In this document: positions 12,302 through 23,366 of the stretch, in pieces | Layout of the letters: every line of letters starts with the position of its first letter | Numbering within the stretch: the first letter of the stretch is position 1 | Source: Myoxocephalus aenaeus | Taxonomy: Eukaryota > Chordata > Actinopteri > Perciformes > Cottidae | Assembly (NCBI GenBank): GCA_038501785.1 | Contig: JBAMJR010000050.1 | Span: 1,631,001-1,695,000 of the forward strand | Reading direction: 5' to 3' | DNA: 64,000 bases | Translations under genes and position numbers: made by a program | The notes under the pieces: generated by a model | Databases searched by the model: none | Told to the model about the DNA's origin: nothing | What the model saw: only the letters and a program-made list of their open reading frames with translations

Positions 12302-13334
12302 AACCAAACCTGTCAAACTCAGCACTAAACCGCAGCACCAGACAAAAGGGCCGCAGTGGAAAACAGACTATGGCTTTTATTTCCAAGTTTCAAATAAGTC
12401 ACACAAATAGCAGGCTGTTAAATCAGGGGAGCATGTTTACCACAACAAAGCATTCATGTTTAGGAAAATAATGCAAAATTGCTGGCAGCCAATATCAAAA
12501 GCGGTCATAGAATCAGTCTGTGTGCTTTATTTGTCCCGTTTCTTTGATCAGATATTCCGTAATTCTGAATCTTGAGTTTAAGACTGTATGTCTGAGTTCC
12601 TTTGGTTCTGTGTTAATTCAGCATGCAACACTGATAGACGGGAGACGTTTGGGTTATTTTGGAAACTGAAGAAATATTTTTGTTAAACGGCTCTGACACA
12701 AAGAACATTAAAATGTCTTAAAAGCACAAATCACAGATCAATTTCCACAAGGAGAAACATAAAACTGTATTTAAAGACACCAACTTACGTCAAAGTGCAT
12801 ATTCATTGTTATTATTGTGTTGTTTTATTATTGGCTCATATTCATCTTCTTGGTTTTCAAAACAAATACACACGAAGCAACAGTTGGCTCTTATGTCACT
12901 CCTTTGTGTTGTCTTTGTATTGTTGTAGCCCGTTAGGGAGGTGGGATTGCATTTGAAAGGATGGAAATATGTTGTATATCCATCTATGACTTGAAAAAAA
13001 GGTAGACGTTTAAAAAGTTTGCCACAGAGGGTTTGGGCTTTCCTTTCTTTTATGAATGTGTACTTGTCCATGGAGCGTCTGCATTGTCTTACATGTCTGT
13101 TAAACTTAACCGTCAATGCTCGGATAGCTTTCTGCAGGACTCCGGGGTGCAAACTATCCTGCGGGCTTCATATGAAAGCTGCAGACTCTGGTTACACGAG
13201 GCGTCGAGGAGAAAAGGAGAGAAAAACAGATCCGGAGGAGGAGAAGAAGAAGAAGAAGGAGAGCATCTGCTTTCATCCTCAACCCAGCAGGGGAGAGCTT
13301 TAGCCTGTCACTCTGAGACGGACAGCCAGCTGCT

Positions 13335-13335
<1 letters not shown>

Positions 13336-13412
<77 letters not shown>
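13336..13412. repeat. (AC)38 microsatellite
   Basis: Perfect 77-nt run, the longest CA-on-plus array in the window. Confidence 0.97.
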
Positions 13413-13414
<2 letters not shown>

Positions 13415-16026
13415 GAGTAGCATTAAATCTCAGTAGCGCGATCATTTGTCTTGTTTTCACTATTATATAAAGGCATATTCTTAATTTTAAGTTAATTAAA
13501 AAAAAGAAACCAGAACAGTAAAGGTTTTAATGTGACCAGAAAGTTCTTTCCAACATGAAGGACTGTGAACTTTTCCTCTCTCCTTAAAGAAAGACTTACT
13601 CTGGTTTGCACTAAAAAGGCAAAGACAAGCACCACTTGGGTGTTTTCGACTCCATCAGACAGAAACAGTCATTGGCACGACTATTACTAATTTATTATGA
13701 ATCGTTGGTTCCAATCATTTAAAAATGATTGGACCTCACCATCAATACCGCAATAAAACCTTATTAAATATGACATACTTTTGCATTACAACGTCCAAAA
13801 GTTGTTCCTCAACCGGAGGAGGAAGATTATTTTGGGTTCGGTACTTTTGCAGGTTCTTGACGTCCAAATGTTTTATGGAGTGAAACAGGAAAATAAAGTA
13901 AATTACTCGTGTCAGATTGAATCACCCTCACTGCCTACTCCTGCAAGAAGAACAAAATAGGGACAACGAGTGATTTCTAAAGGAACGGACCACACACACA
14001 CACACTCAACAGTAAGATGGGTAAAGCGAGGCTAATTAAGTGAAGACATGATTCAAGAGGTTTAACGCAGAGCAGCGACCGGGTGACAGAAACACAATCA
14101 TCATACTAACCTAATAATAATAACATATTCATAATTTGTTCAAATTATTGAACTTTCCACAAAATGTACTTTGTCCGTGGCTCCAGGATTCTTCATGAGC
14201 TAATCTTGTGCCAACACAAGAGGAGGAGGAGTTTAGAAGTCGCGATGAGGAAGCGCACACAAGAAATAAAACGAAAAGCAAAAATCAAAAAGAGACAACG
14301 CTGTGGTGACGCTTTAGCAGCCAATAAAGGTTATTATTATTTAGAGCTCTTTGGGATCATTTTCACATGAATAGATATGGAGATGGTGAGTCCATCTTCA
14401 TTTTGCTTTCTTCACGTACGTAAAACTGCAGTTGTCTTTTAGGGCACGTTGCAGCAATCAAAGCCCAATGCAGCGTGCTTTGGGGTTTCAAACTGGATAT
14501 CTGCCACTTCGCCAGTAGAAACCCTGCAATATTCACTTTATTTGTAAAAACTAAATACAAATCCCTGTTTTAACACAGAACTTCCAGCCTCCAGCAACCC
14601 TTCTGTCATTCCCTTTACAGCAAGGTAACAGCGGACTAAGAAATAAATAAACAGACCGGGAACAGAGAGAGGGGAAAAAAAGGAAAAGATGTTCCCTGGG
14701 GAACTCCTGAATCTCACCCCAACAATCAGGATACCTCCCGGGTCAGATTTCAGTCTGTGGAGCTGCAAGCCGACCGCGCCCCCTTCACAACAGCAGTAAC
14801 CCTAAAACGTCTGCTGTCCTCTTATCTCTTCCTCTATTAGAAGAGGAGGGAGTCACTTTTACACAACCTTTCTTCATTTATCTTCCCGCAACTCTACAGT
14901 ATCTGGACTGTGAATATCTTCTGTCCCTCTGGTACGATGCCACGGTAAATACTCATATGATTTAGGATTTGGACTCAGATGGGGCAAGAGTGCCTCCCTG
15001 GGGATCTATTTTAAGACTCTCATCTAATTCGTTATTCTTTTCGTCATATCTCACCTCCTACGCCTCTTTCCTGTGTGTTTGTCCAAGTGCAACTCTCTTC
15101 TGTCTCTGCGTTGTGCCAGAATTTGACAACAGTTTTAGTGCCAAATCTTGGCCCACGTGTGTGTTGATCGCCAACAGTCAAATAGGAACTTCAGGAAAAG
15201 TCGTTTGTGTTCAAAATGAATAGACCCTAGATCTTCCACTTTAAAGAAAGGGTTTCTGGATTTCCACAGCTCTTATGTTGAAAAATTTAATGAAAATTGT
15301 AAAATACTCTAATCTAAAAAACTACCTTAAATCGTTTTAATGAAACTACCATTAAAGTCAAGCCACTGCAAACAATAATCAGTGGTAAGAAAAAAAATTA
15401 AAAAAATAAATGCAAGTGCCCGACAGTAGAAAACCGTATCTTTTATAAGATGATGTAACATTTCAATCTATAATAAAAAATAGCTAATTTCTGTTTTCTG
15501 CCCATTGGTCTCTTGACTTTACATCACCAGATCACCGGGACAGTAAACGACAGAGGTCATCGTCTTCTTGATGCATGAGAACGTAATTGATTTAAACTAA
15601 TCCATTCTTTTGTTTTTTTATCCAGGTATTGTGTCAGTAAAAGTCTCTGCTTTTATTATTAAAAATCTGAGGGATAATGAGCATCAACACTTTTCATATA
15701 GAATCCTTAAAATAAAAGCAATTACTACTGAAAGAAATGTCTTTTGTTGAGCCATATTGAAAAAGGACACATTGGAGAGGCTCCATGAACCAATTCAAGT
15801 CCTCAGACCTAAGATCCGATATCCTGTATCAGTCCGTTAAAAAGGCATACAATGTTTTTGTTACGCCGAGCCAACATTCTCTGTAAATTAACAATGTGTG
15901 TGTGTGTTCATGCATAAGGTTGCTGAAGGTTCAGTGTGGTTTTATTGCTCTGAGCCACAGGGGGGCAAACCCCAGTTTATTAAGCTGCTGCTAAGGCCAT
16001 GGGTCGGATTTCACCTGCAATTAACG

Positions 16027-16027
<1 letters not shown>

Positions 16028-16061
<34 letters not shown>
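16028..16061. repeat. (CA)17 microsatellite
   Basis: Perfect run; first of three CA arrays within 530 bp. Confidence 0.97.
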
Positions 16062-16062
<1 letters not shown>

Positions 16063-16179
16063 CTGCTGTCGTTTACTCATCCTGCTTGTGCGGGATGCCA
16101 AGTCAACATGACGGGAGCTTCTGACAGTCTCTCTCTCACTAAATGATCTACACTCAGACGAACCCCTGCAGAGCGAGCG

Positions 16180-16181
<2 letters not shown>

Positions 16182-16247
<66 letters not shown>
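16182..16247. repeat. (CA)33 microsatellite
   Basis: Perfect run, followed by an interrupted TACACACA end. Confidence 0.97.
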
Positions 16248-16252
<5 letters not shown>

Positions 16253-16501
16253 ACATAGCTCAAGAGATGACATGATCATGATTATGCAAGGCTGGGTGTG
16301 TTGTGGGGCAGCAGTGGCTGATGGGGTGGGGAGTTGTAGTCAGGAGGTTTTGGTGATGAAACCTAACGCGCCCTCTCCTCTGCCCTATTAGCTCTCATTT
16401 AGCTCTTTACCACTCCAGCTGTGTTTATTAAAACCTTACAGAGCAGGCTCAGGTATTTATCAGCTCCCTGAAACACTTCTGTAAAGATCCAGCCATGCAT
16501 T

Positions 16502-16504
<3 letters not shown>

Positions 16505-16554
<50 letters not shown>
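16505..16554. repeat. (CA)25 microsatellite
   Basis: Perfect run. Confidence 0.97.
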
Positions 16555-16558
<4 letters not shown>

Positions 16559-17127
16559 TACCTGAATTGAAGATTGCTTCTTTAAATTGGACAAACCTCA
16601 TATCTCCTTTTGTATTTCTAACAAGTAACCAGCTAAAACATCAAGGTCGTCAGGCTTCAACACCCTCCAAAACCAACACATCTGATCTCCACAGCAAAAA
16701 GACCCGGTGTCCATCAAGTCTCAAAATGCCCGTTAGAAAGTTAATGAGGCCCCTTTTTGCACGTCGAGTCTCACTGGATGAGCGCCTCAGCAACGAGCTG
16801 AGAACGTAGACGTCCATGTGTGGTTTACTGTACCGAGTCCTGGAGCCTGCCCCCGCTGTCACCTCCCAGGCCAAAAGCATGTGATGAATGGCCCAGCGCT
16901 CTCATCAATCATCTCTGATTGGCCCTGATCTGCTCTGTGATTGGCTAATTAGCCTCATCTGTAACCATTACGGCACAGAGAGAGAGAAGAAAAAAAAGAG
17001 AGAGAAAGGAAAAAAAAGGATAAGAAAAATAAAGGAGGTGAAAGAATTACACCATCAGGGCTGTCCTGTCACCTCGCTGCCTCCACACAATGCCAGGAAT
17101 CAGACAGCTCCCGCCACACAGGGGCAA

Positions 17128-17128
<1 letters not shown>

Positions 17129-17167
<39 letters not shown>
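17129..17167. repeat. (CA)19 microsatellite
   Basis: Perfect run. Confidence 0.97.
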
Positions 17168-17169
<2 letters not shown>

Positions 17170-17490
17170 TAAGACCGCTAGGAAACACCTTTCCGAAGCC
17201 CAGAATTTCACAGGTAATTATATTTTCAAAATAAATACGCGAACAAGACAAGAGCAGCGAGGAGGGCTTGTCGGGACTGCGTGTCAGCGGGTCAGCCTCG
17301 TCTCATCTGGCAACAGTTTCTGGTCCGCTACAGCGGCGAGAACAGCAACGCCAGCTCCCGTCGGGGGAAAAATAAGACGCGCTTATTAGATGTCAGAGGG
17401 AAATATCTGGTAACTGGGTGGTAACTGCTCGCCAAGCGAGAGCTAGAGGGAGCGACACTTGGGTGGAATGGTCTGGTGACGCAGCCTTTC

Positions 17491-17514
17491 GGGGGGGGGG
17501 GGGGGGGGGGGGGG
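17491..17514. repeat. Poly-G run (24)
   Basis: Uninterrupted G24 on the plus strand; poly-C in the gmds transcript. Confidence 0.95.
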
Positions 17515-17639
17515 ACAAAACATCGAAAAGTAAAAAAAAAGGTTACGAGGTGGGAGGAACATGAAGATTTTTTTTTTTAAACACACGCCGGGAGAGGAAA
17601 CAGACAAAAGGAGAGAGAAAGTAAGCCAGCAGGATGGAG

Positions 17640-17642
<3 letters not shown>

Positions 17643-17691
<49 letters not shown>
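17643..17691. repeat. (GA)24 microsatellite
   Basis: Perfect run; polypyrimidine CU tract in the gmds transcript. Confidence 0.97.
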
Positions 17692-17694
<3 letters not shown>

Positions 17695-19488
17695 CAAAAC
17701 CACCAGGCCGACTTCTGCTCCCTCCCAGCCAGCCCTCTGCTCTGCACAGGAAATGGCTCTCTGCAGCCAGAAGGGGAGGGAGGAGGTGTAGGTGAGGCGG
17801 CTTCAAACAGCTGTGCCCAGCATGGGCACATGGGGGCATAGGCTGAGAGGAGAGGAAGGAGCAGGGAGGATGGCAGTTCCCGGTAAAGATGGACAACTCC
17901 TACAGTCTTTAGTGAGCGAGTGCTGTGGGGTTTCCTTTCCCCCCTCGGCATGCTCAGAAGCAGGAATCCGTTCGGTATCGCCAAATCCCCCAAAACCGCA
18001 CTCAAAAAAAAAAACGAAAAAGAGGGCAGCCGTTTGTCTCGAACACCATCACCAATCACCAAACTGGAAGAAGCCAAACGCTTAACCCCTTTGAGGAAAA
18101 TGAGATCAGGAGGATTTAAATCATTCTATCTGCAGATTTTATACTAAAGCGTTCAGCTGCTGGCATCGATTCCATCACAGCATAATAATAATAATAAAAG
18201 GGGCTCCATTGAGAGTAGCTGGGCCGCTCCGGGTCTTGTCTGCCTGCCTGCCTATGACGGACACCCGATACACGGCTGAGACGATGCCCAGCCAGCCGCA
18301 CGCCTTCAGACGTCGTTAGAGCAGACACACAGCACGCCCCTCCTGCCACCCGCAATCCATCCACGGCCAATTACAAGCAATTTCCCTGTCCTGGGTGGGG
18401 TGAGGAGAGGGAGCGAGAAAGAGAGAGCGAGCGAGAAGAGAGAGAGAGGAAAAGCAGTTGTCAGCCTAAAGCAGACACACATGGTTCTGTTTACAAATTG
18501 CCAGTTGTTTGGCTTCGCCATGGTAACATAGTGCTGACGCTGGACGGACGTTTCAAAGTGAGACGGGGAGAGGCAGAGGCGGTGGGGGTCGTGGTGACAG
18601 TCGCGGCCTTTGATGGGTCTTGCAGGGCGCGGCGAACTTTCGGCGGGAGAGATGGCTCATTTATGCATAATGTACAAACACGCGTCTGTTTCCCTCCCTC
18701 CCGCCTTCGTCTCCCCCCCCCCCTCCCCACCCCACCCACCCTTCCCCTCAGCACCTCGGGCTTCTGTTTGGCTTCCCCGAAATCTGCCTTTTCCGAAACT
18801 GGAGCCGCACAGCGAGGAGGTGCCTGATTCACCAGAGCTGGAATGTCGGCCGTTCCCACAGGAAACCTGGGGCGTCTCAAACCAGGGTGCCCTGGACAGG
18901 CGAGTGTGCACGCACACATGGACACAGACACACACAGACAGACACACACAGACACACTAATCCAGCGACAAAGGGCTGCATGAACAACATATAAACTCAC
19001 AATTGGTCAGTGAGACGAAAACAACTAGAAAGTCTTGTTGTTTTTCATAGCAGCGGGCATCATAGTGTACTGTAAATGTACACCTAAAATGTTGTTTTTA
19101 ATGACAACATTACTACACTCCAGTTCCTCAGAGCCTGAGTGGCTGTTGGGGACGAGGAAGACGGTAGCAGTCGTAGCTACAGATTTCATTTTGAAAGTTT
19201 TAGTGATACATAGTCTTTGATTTTCTTCTTTTACTTTATTTTTCCAACCCTTTTTCTAATTATTTGCACTTCATCAGGGAGAGTTTAATGCCAATCCAGC
19301 AAAAGAAGTGTTCACATTGAACTTGAAGCTGATTTTTTTGCCTCCACAAACAGCCAACACTGACTGTACAGACGTTAGCTGGAGCTAACTAGCAAGTGTC
19401 TTTATCTCTCAACTTAAACCTCCAGTTTTCTTTTCTTTTATTCCAGTCCTGTACTTTCAAGGAGCCGAGTCACGCAGCCACAGGAGAT

Positions 19489-19714
19489 TCAACAAGATTC
19501 TTGGATACCATGGTGAGCCGGGACAACAAATAGCGATGCGAGGGGGTCAATGGGGATGAGTAAAGATAGAAACCTAAACGACCACGTGATAGGTCTGAAA
19601 CCGAGATAGGCCGAGGCCACGTGGAACAAAGCGGCGGAAAGTACGGAGGAGAGAACTCTGTCGTCGGCTCAGCTTTCAAAAAAGGTGTCAGGCTCCGCTC
19701 TTCACCTCGCCACA
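19489..19714. repeat. 226-bp interspersed repeat of unknown family, copy 1
   Basis: Runs from TCAACAAGATTCTTGG to CTTCACCTCGCCACA and is nearly identical (about six differences plus a one-base indel in an A run) to 25935-26160 in the same orientation. It contains two CACGTG sites (19583 and 19618) about 35 bp apart. There are no terminal inverted repeats, poly-A tail or pol III box that I can see. Just past the end, CGCCACA and TGTGGCG form a small inverted repeat (19708-19730). The minus strand is open through the repeat (containing EPTTEFSPPYFPPL) but resembles no protein I know. Confidence 0.85.
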
Positions 19715-20361
19715 AGCGTGAACTGTGGCGGAAACATCATCAACGCACGTCATTGTCTGTTTGTGCCCGCTTGGATTTTTCCAACTGCGCTGCCTCTACG
19801 CGTCTACACCACCGAGGAAGTGCCGCACCTTCCTGTCTGAGAAAAAAACAACAACTGGACTTTCACTTACAAGATCTAACCGATACATAATAATAGATAT
19901 CCTCCTCCCTTTTGTCAGATGTGAATTAGTTTGTGTGACAGCAAGATCTCATCCAACAAACAGATTATATATACATATATATAATAAAAAAATTAAAAGA
20001 GCTTTCAGGACATAAATCCCAATTCAAGTCAGACTTCCTCTAACAGGCGTCAATTATTATTCAGTGTGGTTAAAATTGGATGAGACTGAAGTCTTTACGC
20101 ATCAGGCGCTCACTGACGCTACCTTCAGCCTTCACAGCCCGAGACGCCGCTTTTCCACCGCCCTGCTCTGACGCGGTGGCCCCACACTGAGCTCTGCAGT
20201 TAAAACGGGGTTCCCCCGCCGTAACCTCCTCACCCCCACTCCCATCTCAAAGAGCGCGCCCCCACCACCTCCGCCACCATCACCTCCTAATAATAACACG
20301 GTCCGCTGTGAGGGGTCTGCTGTCAGACATGGCAACCCGTCGAGCCTTTCATCTCAACAGG

Positions 20362-20388
20362 CACACACACACACACACACACACACAC
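20362..20388. repeat. (CA)13 microsatellite
   Basis: Perfect run; further short CA runs follow at 20411-20430. Confidence 0.95.
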
Positions 20389-20963
20389 GTGTTTCAACCT
20401 TAACCTATCACACGCACACACACACACACATATGCACAGGGGGGAAAACACACACACATTCAGAAACACTGAGCTCTGTCTGCTCCTGGACGTGGCGACC
20501 CCACTGTTCGTTTCATCTCCCCACTCCTTGCTCTGCTTGCTGCTGGCACCATTACGTTAACACAAACACCATATTTCTGTCATCGTCCCCAGGACGCAGC
20601 ATTCCCTTAATATCTCTCTTTCTTCTGCGGGCGTTTGGGGAATGGCGATGGGGGCCTGAAGGGATCTGGGACATGGGTGAGTTGTGGGAAACCAGAGTGC
20701 AGTCTGTGGCCTCACAGCATGAAGCCCTCTCTCGCTCCCTCCCTCACTCTCTTCTCCTACCGCTCCCCCTTTCCCTACTCTATCTCTGTTTCTCTTTTGG
20801 CAGAGAATCATAGGAGGCTTCATGCAGATCGCATATTGCGGCCTCAAATGATCTGGGAAAACATGCCCCGTTAATGCTCATGTGCACATCTGAACCCTGT
20901 TCAACTCTGCAGCAGTGCGCGCACAGTTTGTGTCTATTTCTCTGGGACCCTGTGGGGTTATGG

Positions 20964-20966
<3 letters not shown>

Positions 20967-21009
<43 letters not shown>
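20967..21009. repeat. (TG)21 microsatellite next to the gmds exon 7 donor
   Basis: Read in gmds orientation this is a (CA)21 array beginning about position +6 of the intron after exon 7. CA repeats bind hnRNP L, a known splicing regulator, so this array could influence use of the weak GTAAAA donor. Confidence 0.97.
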
Positions 21010-21012
<3 letters not shown>

Positions 21013-21014
21013 AC

Positions 21015-21142
21015 CTCCACGTAGTCTTTGGCGTGGCCCCAGTCCCTCTTGGAGTCCAGGTTGCCCAGGCTGAAGTTCTCCAGTTGGCCGAGGTGAATCT
21101 TTGCCACAGAACGGCTGACCTTACGCGTCACAAAGTTTGAAC
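21015..21142 (-). CDS. gmds: gmds exon (human-style exon 7), GDP-mannose 4,6-dehydratase
   Basis: The exon completes Gly215 and encodes 42 further codons, from SNFVTRKVSR to HAKDYVE (about residues 216-257). The stretch SVAKIHLGQLENFSLGNLD followed by RDWGHAKDYVE is diagnostic of GDP-mannose dehydratases and lines the nucleotide-sugar site. The acceptor is GTTTTAG|GTTC (phase 1). The donor is GAG|GTAAAA, phase 0, with A at +5 and therefore below consensus. A (CA)21 array in the transcript begins about six bases after the donor. The 9,026-nt intron upstream contrasts with the 1.1-kb intron before it. Downstream coding sequence (expected to start AMWLMLQ) is not in the window. Confidence 0.97.
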
Positions 21143-22987
21143 CTAAAACACACACATCGAAAATGCTTTGTTGGCACCTTCTGAATTCAATCACAGTTTA
21201 CACGGCATATAAACGTTACAGAGGCGTAACTCGGTCCAACACACACAAACACAGAGCAGTCAGCAAGAGAAGAAACCAAAAAGGGAACATAAGGGAAATC
21301 GAGGCCTCCTCGTGGAAGAGTTTAGAGATCCCTAGCAAATGTCTGCATCACACTATCACCACAAACACACACAGACGGCCTTCCAAACCTCCTCTACTGC
21401 TCCAAATCCTCTTGAGCCAAAGTGAAAAACTCAAGCAAGAAGCCACCCTGAGTCAAATCGATTCGTTACCACCTCACATTTCAGCCACTAGATCCTTTTA
21501 GATTCCTTCTCTCTCATTTTCCCCTTTAATTCACTATGTCGGTGTTAAATCTGGGCTGGATGCCGAAACGAATCTCAGAGCATCAGTCTGCCGATACTAA
21601 AAAAAGCAACAGGAAACTGCCACAGGGGGGGAAAAAAAGAAGAAGAAGAAAAAAAAAAAAAAACGACAACCAAACAGGACCACCCTGGCTCTGCCGGCGC
21701 AGTGTCCAGTCCAGGAATCACCACATCGGCAGCCGATTCATCTGCAGGATCGCCCGCCGGTGCTCCCCAACACACGTGGCGATATTATCTGCGGGGAAAA
21801 GAAGCGAGCTCCTAATGACTACCTCTGTGCCGCTAGAAGGGGTTAGAGACGTTTTTTTGGGTGCCTTTGGCAGGACACCGAGGGCCGGTATCAGGTTCTC
21901 TCTTCCTGCTGCAGGGGGAACGATGCCGCAGAGAGCCTGCGAATGAATGCACCAGTCCTCCAACCCAAACACGGCATCATACCGATGGAAATCAACACTA
22001 AATGTTCGGGTGTCGTGTCTAATCATGACAGCGTCTTAGTCGAAAACAGCTTATTGGAGCTTGAGGAGTTCAACTCTGGCTCGGCGCTTCTGTCTTGCGT
22101 TCAAAAGCCAAAATGGCAGATATGTGAAAGTCTAATTTCAAAGGAAATCATCAAAGAGTTGGTTATTTTTAGCACACGCATCATCTCTGCTGTACATAAA
22201 TCTCTCACAACCTTCCGTGAACCTATTCGAGACCTCTAAAGAGCTCCTACATCTTTCTTCTTTTTTTTCATCCTGTCTGAGATGAATGTTGCCTTTTAGC
22301 TCTGCGCCCATCCAGTCCATAATAGCGCGGCTCTGTCTCGACACTGTATCACTGTTGACCTGACATGGAGCAGAGCCTCCATTTAGACACAGGAAAATCC
22401 TGTGAACCCAATCATGCGAACGCACCGAATTTGTAGTAATTATTTCATAGGAAAAGCGACAGCCCTGGGCAGGCTGAGCAAAAACAGACCAGAGAAGGTT
22501 AGACACGCTTATTTGAGAAAATACAGCATGTTGTGTGTTGGTAGAATGGTCACATGGTCACACGGTCACACGGTCCCTGTGTCAACGCTGCTTTGGCGCC
22601 AAGTTGAGCTGGAGTTTCATGAAGGTTAAACGAGGCGCTGGCCAGTCTTCAGACTTTCTCTGGATTCAAAATCTAAACCAAAATCCGATGTCCAAACCCT
22701 CTGAGTATTCAGGGGATTTTTTGAATTTTTTTTTTAGGAAATAGCATGTGTCTATCGAGTGTATACATGAATTGCGGATGGAAACCCCCTGCAATGTCAG
22801 ACCTGTCACGTTTTTGCATGATCGTCTCATCAGGCCCCCGGGGCTGGCAGGGCCTCTGTTCTGGCAGATGCCACTGCTCCCGCTAACTATAGTCAAATGT
22901 TAAGCAGCAATTATTCATCTCTCTACTGACACATGATTGGCAGCTTTGCTCTCATCCATATCGCCCTATGAGCGATATTAATTTAAC

Positions 22988-23366
22988 ATAATGATTAGGC
23001 AATTAGTCAATGGACCGATACTTAATAGACAACTATTTTTCAGGGGAACTCCGCGGATTCACGGTGAATGATTACTCAGCTAGAAACCGCTGAATAGGTT
23101 TTATGTGGAGAAACTTTCTAAAAGAAAACAACCCATAGCTTTAACGGAGAGCCGGAGAGCCGGAAAGCTGTGTTGCTTTTGTTTTCCATTATTTCTATAT
23201 TTTATTTCATTGCAAATCAAATATTTGGGGGTTTTCGATTATTGGACTGAAGAGCATGTCATTTTATATTGCCACCTTGGGCTCTGGAAACTTGTAATGG
23301 ACGATAACGAATATTTGTTTTTAAATCAAAAAATAATCAATAGACTAAACGAATAATTACAGGTAA
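22988..23366 (+). repeat. MITE-like teleost repeat, diverged copy
   Basis: Contains the landmarks of a common fish non-autonomous repeat in order: an end with alternating ATTAGTCAATGG and GACAACTATTTTT, then TTTTCGATTATTGGACTG, ACCTTGGGCTCTGGAAACTT, and a terminal AATAATCAATAGACTAAACG. I recognise this family from many percomorph sequences. The superfamily is not determined here. The middle, about 23040-23160, is poorly conserved. Confidence 0.6.

Larger units (their letters stand above)
1..21014 (-). other. gmds: gmds downstream intron (human-style intron 7), partial
   Basis: This is everything 3' of exon 7 in gene orientation, so the intron exceeds 21 kb and its acceptor lies outside the window. 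Besides the repeats listed separately, I see no exon: I looked for the expected AMWLMLQ and ATGEVHSVREF coding segments on the minus strand and found none. The stretches 1-700, 2620-4260, 5050-7000, 8000-8940, 12300-13300, 13420-16020 and 17700-19480 hold unique-looking AT-rich or mixed sequence with only short homopolymers and no recognised feature. Confidence 0.9.

Noticed and set aside
13336..13412. Regular repeats as a possible CRISPR array
   Set aside because: These are dinucleotide microsatellites without spacers, in a vertebrate genome.
17577..18077. 166-codon minus-strand frame
   Set aside because: Its core is poly-Ser-Leu from the GA/CT array; no domain.
18491..19000. 169-codon minus-strand frame
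   Set aside because: Low-complexity Val-Cys and Gly-Arg stretches from GT and purine-rich DNA; no family resemblance.
1..21000. Further gmds exons downstream of exon 7
   Set aside because: I looked for the conserved AMWLMLQ and ATGEVHSVREF coding segments on the minus strand and saw none; they are presumably beyond the window.
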